Assembly (NCBI GenBank): GCA_002633005.1 | Contig: NMRA01000023.1 | Coordinates: forward strand, 178,580 to 242,579 | DNA from: Phoronis australis | Lineage: Eukaryota; Phoronida; Phoronidae | Direction of reading: 5' to 3' | Length of the DNA stretch: 64,000 nt | Shown here: piece by piece, positions 56,995 to 64,000 of the stretch | How the letters are laid out: every line of letters begins with the position of its first letter | Numbering within the stretch: the first letter of the stretch is position 1 | Program-made: the position numbers and the translations under genes | The notes under the pieces: generated by a model | Database searches by the model: none | Told to the model about the DNA's origin: nothing | Seen by the model: only the letters and a program-made list of their open reading frames with translations

Positions 56995-57200
56995 CGTAAA
57001 TAATTACGTCGTAAAGTAATTATTTGTAACGTAAAGTAATTATTTGCGGCAAAAAAGTTTTTATTTGCGTGGTAAAGTAATTTTTAGGGCAAATAATTAC
57101 TTTAGGCCGCAAATAAATAGTTTAAGCTTTAAACGATAACTTTACACCGCGAATAAATACTTAACGCCACAAATAATTCATTTACTCCTCTAACGAGATT
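56995..57200. repeat. Short direct and inverted repeats of a GTAAAGTAATTATTTGC unit
   Basis: CGTAAAGTAATTATTTG occurs twice head-to-tail (about 57010 and 57030), with a variant at about 57070. Inverted versions (GCAAATAATTACTTTA-like, CGCAAATAAATAGTTTA, CGCGAATAAATACTTA, CACAAATAATTCATTTAC) follow to about 57195. The block is AT-rich, close to symmetrical and noncoding. Another ACGTAAAGTAATTAACG lies at about 58653. Confidence 0.7.
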
Positions 57201-57204
57201 TAAT

Positions 57205-58779
57205 TTATACACGTAATTTAACGATTTAATGTTCACCCATTTGACCAGTTATAGCAAAGTGCCGTTTTTTGTTTTAGTCTAACGGAAAAGTGTCACGTCG
57301 GAAATATCATAATACGCGATTGTCGCAGTTAAAAAGTATCATAACGCAGCACATTTGTGATTCTGTTGTGGAATGGTGGGGTACATGTGCAATTCAAAAC
57401 GTGGGATAGGAATTCATAAAACTACATGTACTTCAAAAGTGTCTCATTCAGCTTCCCAACTCTCTTACGAACGTGTTATTCTTGGACTTCAACATTTTGG
57501 TTTTATTAGCCAAACAGTACATTTACAAGGAGAGATGTCACAAAAATATGTCTAATTTTTACAAGTATATTACAAATACTTATGAGTACTGTAATACTGA
57601 AAATTAATTGCATATAAAAATATTTTGTATATGACAGCTTCTCTGCGAAATGGGAAAATTATATTGTTCACGTTAACTCTATGTACATGTAGCAGTTGTT
57701 TACTTTATAAGAGATACGAGAATTGTCTCTTCTGAGGTGTGCATGCGTGAATGAATGAATGTATTTATTTGCTTGTTCGTTTTTGTACTTATTTATCAAT
57801 GATAATAGATACTGAAAAAACTGAGATAGTCCGCCATGAGCGGGACAATTGGCGAGGATAATGTACGCAGTTAGCAACACACAGCATTGGCTTGGATTTT
57901 TACCAGGCAACACTTTAATTTTCTAAATTTCATAACATTCATTACTCAGAAATTGAATTAACAAGACACTACGGTATCTGGGCAACGCGTCAACATTGCT
58001 ACGCAAATACGAGTAGCTTTTCGAAAATCACGTAAACACACCTGCTAGTAGGGGCTAAACTCTTCATTTATAATTGCTGAACAGTCAGAAAGCAAATGTC
58101 ACTTTGTCATGTGATTTCATCACCCAAAAATGTCTTGTTGAAAAACTCTTTGCTTGTAGTTTTATAGCTTGTCGAATGTGATTTTGAGACTGGAGATGAA
58201 AAGATATAAGAGATCAGACTATTCCCGGTATCCAGCAAGGGCCACAGATCGATACGTATGTTAAAGAATGATCAATGCAATTGTCGTGTTAGTTGACTAT
58301 TTTGCCGCTAAATCGCTGGTTTTCTAGAACCGTAGCTCAAGAGTCTTCTTTCGTGAACAAAAATGTCTAAATGAAAGTGAAGCTAAGCAATTCGCCTGGA
58401 TTTGATGTCTACAGCACTCGCTCAAAACTCAGTCGAGCAGACCGATGAGCTATCATAAATTTCACCAAGTAATAATCTGAAAATTGGTGTCCTCAGAGTT
58501 AAAACACCGCGCAAGTCCTCAGATTTACAACCAATTACAAGCCAAACTCATTAATAATTTAATAAAATTTACATTTACTTCAATTTAATGAGTAACTTTA
58601 AATTTTCGTTAATTCAATGTGAGTATCAAGTAAAAATTTTAAAAATTTATAACGTAAAGTAATTAACGACTCCAACCAATAAAATTATAGGTCTTTTGCA
58701 ATTCATGTTGGGCTGTGATCTCCTACATAGAATATTATGTGTCTCCGTATGCGTAGATGTACTTGAATACTGCACTGTA
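57205..58779. other. No recognised gene
   Basis: AT-rich noncoding DNA. Frames of up to 81 codons lack motifs. It ends at the mariner-like left terminus. Confidence 0.4.
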
Positions 58780-60114
58780 AATCAGGTTCCCAAAAAGTGA
58801 ACCGCTCTTTGACAAAAAAATTTCTCATCAACTGACCAACTAAAGTCGTACGAAATTTTCACGAGGTATTTTCAGGGTGTCATCAAGAAGTATGGACGTA
58901 CTGTGAAATTCAAAACCGCGGGATGAAAATGCAATATCACTGGGATTTCTATCGTGTTCCTACTATTCTGGCATCTGCAAGTCAAAAAATGCCTGCCTGG
59001 GTCTCAAGTCTAGTGTTTTTCTATTGTCAGATCTGTATCCAAATCAGTTATGCCAATATTCCGGATTGTCATGTTGCCTTTGAGTTAAAGTGATCAATTT
59101 AAAATTGAAAACTGTTTTAAGGAGAATGGATGAAGCGGAAGAAGAATCGTAAGGGAGTTCTCAGGAAAAGGGTGGAGTTGTGCCACTGTAAATAGACGTA
59201 TAGCTAAAATATGCAACACATGGTCACTGCGTAGAAGTGGCAGTGGGAGACCTAAAACTGCACGTTCGAAAGAAAACGAGGTTCGTGTTGAGGAACTGAT
59301 TCATTCTCAGGAGGACAACAAATTTGTGAGAGAACCCGCAAGGGATTTACAACTGAACACGTCTTCTGTGCAAGTATGGCGAAAAAAACAGGAGTTATAA
59401 CCCTTCAAAAGATCAAAATATTAGAGGGGAAAGAAAAACTCGATGCCGCTACTTGCATGACCGCTATTCAGTCACTGATGTGAAAAGATTCATTTTCACT
59501 GATGAAAAAGACTTTACGCTAGAAATCGCTAAAAATTGCCAAAACGATCGTCTTAATAGGAAACAAAAGCGAGAAATTCAGCCTTCTTGACTCTATCATC
59601 AGACTTCCGGATTTTCCAAAAAGTACTGGTGTCCTCTGTAGTATCTTGTGAAGGAAAAACAAATGTTCGTTTTATTGGCACTGATAGAGCCAAAGTTAAC
59701 GGTCAACAATTCATGTAGTTATTGGATGAAAATCTTTTCCCGGATTGCAGCCGACATTGCCCTTGAAACAATTATTGTTTCAGTAAGATGAACTCCTTCA
59801 CACACAAGCAAGATAGCCTAGACTCTCATGCAGGTGGCCACACCAAAATTCATCAAAAAGAATAAGTGGATGATTATGTCATGGGAGGAAATATCGATGG
59901 AAGAAATACGTGTACGGACAAGCATTTCTGGTTGGAAGAAATGGCCCCGTTTAGTCGTGGAGTACTCGCATAAGTGGACACATATCTCTTTAACATTTTG
60001 TACACTTGTTGGTGATATCCTTAGGGTCATCTGTAAGAAATTTCAAAAACATAGTTTATTCATCGCTGAGACATCACATGTCATAACGTGACTCACTTTT
60101 TGGGACACCTGATA
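58780..60114 (+). mobile_element. Mariner-like DNA transposon, inactive
   Basis: The element is 1,335 bp, flanked by TA (58778-58779 and 60115-60116). The left end AATCAGGTTCCCAAAAAGTG and the right-end complement TATCAGGTGTCCCAAAAAGT form the inverted repeats. Transposase traces on + include RRSGSGRPKTARSKENE, VEELIHSQEDN (helix-turn-helix region near 59240-59330), FIFTDEKDFT (first catalytic Asp region, about 59490), KGKTNVRFIGTDRAKVNGQQ (about 59650-59715) and the C-terminal KKNKWMIMSW (about 59850). The second Asp block (normally QQD.AP.H) is scrambled. Many stops and frame changes are present, so it is long dead. Confidence 0.85.
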
Positions 60115-60117
60115 TAT

Positions 60118-61820
60118 GTTGTTTATGTAGAGTTACATGTATCGGTAAGGCCCTTGACGCAGCTTAACTAGTGGGAGGGAAATCTGTATACACAACGACG
60201 ACTCTCAGCTCTATGATCCCAAGATCAGACGGAGTTCGTAATACCAGAAATGCGGATCATGGCCCTGACGGTTGCTCACGAAAAACGGGACCCAAATTCG
60301 CATGTAATGTGGTCCAGAAAGAGAACGTTCCCGCGTTACCCCCTGCCAAACTTTCAAACCGGGCGTGCTTAAATGAGTGATAACACTCGGACGGAAATAT
60401 CTAATCGGAGAATAATAGACTTGAATATTTTAGTCTGGTTGTATTTTGCGTGTTACTTAACTTGCTTACATCGCTGGAAATGGGAAGAGCCCACAATCCT
60501 AAAGTTTCACTACGAGGTTCACTATTCCGAAGGTTCAGTAACTCCGAAGAGATATAAAATTGTGGACTTGGGTGTATCAGATATACTTTTACCTGCAAAA
60601 ATAAACTACACTTCGGTTATTAGATGCACTAAGTGGTGTACTATGATCAAACAACGCCCAGATTTCATGCGTATGCGAAATTTCCCGCATGTCCTTCGAA
60701 TACGGAAACGGAGTACGTTCCCAAAATTTTAAACGGACATAGTAGGAATATTGCTGTATTATCAACCCCAGTTTATTCATCACCGAGATTATGTGCAACT
60801 AGTGGCCACGTGTTGCAAGCGGAAAATGCAATGTCTCATTGAATTTCACTTTTGAATAACCATTATTGTTGTTATGTGTCTTCCTTTTAGTTCGTTACAG
60901 GAAGTGTTTTCCATATCCATGTAGTGATGAATGCTGTACTCATAGCATTCTAAATTCCAATTTTAACTGACAACCTGTATGCCACAATTTCTTTTCACTT
61001 GGCTGTCAGTGAATTACGTAATTCATAGTGTGTCGTTATGTTTGAAATGTTTCACTATGTCGACATTTAGGATCTGGACATGTCGAAAGTAATCCGGTCA
61101 AACTGACAAAACTAAGTCAAGTACCCACAGTGTTTTTTCGGACTGGACGTACTGTACTTAAGGTCGTTTTACATAGTACACGTCATGGTCAAATGAAGTA
61201 TCTCAGCAAAAATCAAAAGATCACTCAGAGGCAGTCCGGCACACTTTTGTACTGGCTGGGCTCTGCGAAGTTCTGCCAAAAGTGTATAATTCTCTGACAG
61301 TGTTACAAACTACCTATCATTTTTCAGGAAGTAGAACAACAAAGCAGACTCTGCAAGAACTGCACAGGCAAAGAAGAAGAATACGCAGTTTAGGGAGGAA
61401 GACTGGCTGACATCACACCAGAATAAATGTTACTTTTCACGCTTGGCAGCCTTGAACGGAACTGGGAAATGGTCAAATTAGAGAAATAGTGATGCTGACA
61501 GTCAGTGATGTCCAGGAATACTCCTGATTTTATCTTCAGCCGAATATTGTGCAATCTGTCGGATTGCCTGAGTGATTGAACCAGTTGTTGTTGATGTGAT
61601 ATTATAGAAACTGAAGCAAATGCAAAATGCAATGCAGCAACACTTAGTCAGTCAGATTTAGTCAGTAAAATTAGAATATTCAGTCGGTATCCAATTATAT
61701 TTTAATACTTTGGTATTTCACGTTTCACCTTTCAAATTTATATTACACTCAACCTCACTTAACTAAAAACCGAGGTTTTATCTGAGTGTTGACTTATGTA
61801 GGTGGTGACTTAGGCAGTCT
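60118..61820. other. Region without a recognised gene
   Basis: A 119-codon + frame (60373-60732) is the longest here, but it shows no domain, splice context or family resemblance. Nothing else is supported. Confidence 0.4.
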
Positions 61821-61823
61821 GGT

Positions 61824-62370
61824 GAGTTACATGTACTATACGTGATGACAAGTTGAGGGAGAGTCCCAGTATTTTGAAAGATCAGCTTTGGGAATGTCAT
61901 ACTTGAACCAGTTCACTGGCATTTTGATCAAAGGACACGTTCAGATATCTCGTTTTTTTTCTTCATGCTACTTTGTGCCACTTAACTGGGTGACCAATGT
62001 TAAACCTGATGGCAGTCACATTAAATATCATTTTTGTCTTTAAAGTGGTCCATCATTATTTTTGCAGAATGACTAGTTACGTGTACGGTATGTGATGATG
62101 AGTTAAGGGAGATGCAGCGGTCACCTGTATTTTGAATGGTTAACTTCAGGATCCTAATGCTTGAGCCACTTCATTGGCATTTAGATCAGTTTTAACTGTA
62201 TGAAAGTATTAAAATACTTTTATATATCTCGTTTTTTCCATGATACTTTGTATAAATTAACTGGGTGATGAGTGCTTTAACAGATTCTAGTTGCATTAAA
62301 TATCACCTTTTACTTTAAAGTGGTCCAACATTGTATACAGACTGATGAGTTACGTGTGCACCATAATCAA
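61824..62370 (+). repeat. Tandem duplication, about 250-273-bp unit, 2.1 copies
   Basis: Unit starts GAGTTACATGTACTATACGT (61824), TAGTTACGTGTACGGTATGT (62074) and GAGTTACGTGTGCACCAT (62347, partial). Shared landmarks in order are GATGA-AGTT-AGGGAGA, CACTTCATTGGCATTT, ATATCTCGTTTTTT, AACTGGGTGA, CATTAAATATCA and CTTTAAAGTGGTCCA. Noncoding. Confidence 0.75.
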
Positions 62371-62374
62371 TTGT

Positions 62375-64000
62375 CAAAGTCACGAGGTTTTGACCAAAAT
62401 GTGTCGAAGCAAAGTGAATGCAGTTAATGGACGCGAAGCGAATCCAACGGAGTCTGCACATTACAAGTAGTGATATGATGTCTCTTGTGGGGATCTCGTG
62501 ATGTCATCAACGTCGTTATACCGTGCCGGTCGTCATCCGGAGGAACGGGCACTTAGACAAGACCTGGTCTGAGAGAGTGCTGCTGCTGGTGGTTTATAAG
62601 ACGCGCGATGAGGTTCCCTGGGAGCAGAGTGGTACACCACCACCTAAAATGGCCGTTGTTTCGAGTGACAGCTGATTTCTGCATCATGGGTACTTAATCA
62701 AATGCCACTATATGCAATGAGGTTTCTGAGAGAACACCGCCCACTTTAAAGGCCATGGTGCCAAAATGACTATTTTTATATCTAAAATATGTATTTTGAT
62801 GAAAACACCAACATACGGTGTCATAGCATACCCCAGTTATTAATTAAGTAGGCCTTGACAATATAGTAGGCTCGTGACGAACCCCGTTTACCGCAAAAAA
62901 CTTGAAATGGCGCTTGCACCAATCGAAGTCTACAACATCATCGTTACAACGATTCTGGCTTTCACCGTGTCACCATAGTATTGGAATAAGCGATGACTGG
63001 CAGTTTAATTTAGTGCAAAATACGTGGAAAATCGGGGAAACACATTAATTCTTCATTTGATGTCAATTAATATTAAAATTGATCAAAATCATTACTTTTA
63101 GTATTTTTTATCCAATTATTTAGCATATTCTTATACGGGCCCGTATGGGAATCCCCGGGAGGGTGACTGGGGTCGCCGAAACAGTCTGAAAAAACGCTTC
63201 TTCTGAATCGTTATCAGGCACTTTTTACACTGCTTATTATGAAGTGTAGTTTGCTTGATCCAAAAAATTTCATGTTAGGAACCTTGCATCCATGTCTTCT
63301 TGAAGCCGAAGGTATGAACGCTGCGCGATTCCAGTCCGGGCCGCTGTCGAGTGTTTTTCTTGTACTGGGATCGGTGACAATAGGCTGTTTAATATGGTGC
63401 AAAATACGTGGCAACGTTAAAACATATAATTAGCTTGATATTTTCTTACAAAGCAGTTATGTTCGAATTCACTGAAAATTTTATATGAGAAACTTAATTT
63501 TCAAAATAATTCGCCTTAAAATCCTGTAACCTGTAGCCGCCGCCGTTTTGACTTGGTCAACCTCAAAACATTGAAAATTAAATAGCAACACAACGTTGGG
63601 AATATCAGTAATAAATTGAAACTATGAAATAAAGTCAGGATTGCATAAAAACATACCGCATTATAATGATTTGTAATCAATTGAACGTTCTAAATTCAAT
63701 CAAAAATAAATTCCGATATGGCCGCCAGTATCAGAATTCCGTTAGGCCTATGGGAAGGACCCAAATCAGAATATTCCGATTTGGGCCGGACTTCCTATAC
63801 GTCGGACCGGAACCCTCAGTAACAGGAACCGCTGAACTGTGCACTGTAGATCTTAATTGTAGGTTGCAAGCTAGCTGTTTGAAGACTATTGCCAAAATAC
63901 AACTACAACGGGGCTATGCGGAAAATTCTCCTCGCGGTGTCGCTGCTGTACTAGTGGTGATTGAATTACGCATGCGTGGCTGTCTGCATGTAAACAACAG
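62375..64000. other. Region without a recognised gene
   Basis: AT-rich DNA to the window end. Structured items are a 26-bp imperfect palindrome at 63760-63785 (CCCAAATC / GATTTGGG around GAATATTC) and a short TGCAAAATACGTGG repeat at about 63015 and 63398. No exon of the upstream EGF/Ig gene is recognisable. Confidence 0.4.

Noticed and set aside
60373-60732. 119-codon + strand frame
   Set aside because: No motif, domain or exon boundary; composition like surrounding noncoding DNA.
1-64000. CRISPR arrays, operons, ribosome-binding sites or bacterial terminators
   Set aside because: The sequence is eukaryotic (introns, TIR elements, animal domains), and no such structures are seen.

Overview
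The window is draft eukaryotic genomic DNA, most likely from a marine invertebrate. It is AT-leaning, intron-rich, full of decayed transposons and microsatellites, and contains two assembly Ns and a 118-base gap. The host genes are animal extracellular modules (fibrinogen-related, EGF, LDL-receptor class A and Ig-like). The octamer TACATGTA is strongly over-represented, a habit of several marine invertebrate genomes. I cannot name the species or even the phylum. A deuterostome such as a hemichordate or amphioxus, or a lophotrochozoan, would fit.

Host coding content is sparse. On the + strand there is one intact terminal exon of a fibrinogen-related (FReD) protein at 10644-11248, with a dead paralogous copy at 19603-20193. 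On the - strand between 56220 and 35686 I recognise eleven exons forming two tandem copies of one module. Each copy has a two-exon EGF domain followed by a three-exon Ig-like domain; the upstream copy also carries a one-exon LDL-receptor class A domain. Both modules begin and end in phase-1 introns, matching exons have equal or nearly equal lengths, and the splice sites are clean. This looks like one large multidomain extracellular gene grown by tandem duplication, extending beyond both recognised ends.

Most of the remaining recognisable sequence is mobile DNA. 5.7-10.3 kb: two THAP-domain fragments on the - strand, the second next to a + strand P2X7-C-terminal-like zinc motif. 13.4-14.5 kb: MITEs. 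15.8-16.4 kb: a degenerate telomere-like array. 17.4-18.4 kb: a hAT transposase pseudogene with an intron. 21.7-23.0 kb: a Penelope-like element that has lost its YxDD catalytic motif. 23.6-24.3 kb: a DDE transposase remnant. 24.9-25.5 kb: a second GIY-YIG/Penelope-like tail. 26.5-28.1 kb: a terminal-inverted-repeat element. 34.9-35.6 kb: a probable LTR. 36.4-37.3 kb: a perfect hairpin next to another TIR element. 37.5-37.8 kb: a LINE fragment. 44.7-46.5 kb: a repeat cluster carrying at least nine CTCF-core-like motifs. 54.0-55.7 kb: a Kolobok-like TTAA transposon with two convergent broken genes. 58.8-60.1 kb: a mariner-like element.

The points most worth following are the duplicated EGF/LDLa/Ig module, the two-gene THAP plus P2X7-C transposon architecture that recurs near 10 kb, and the cluster of CTCF-like motifs inside a repeat family.
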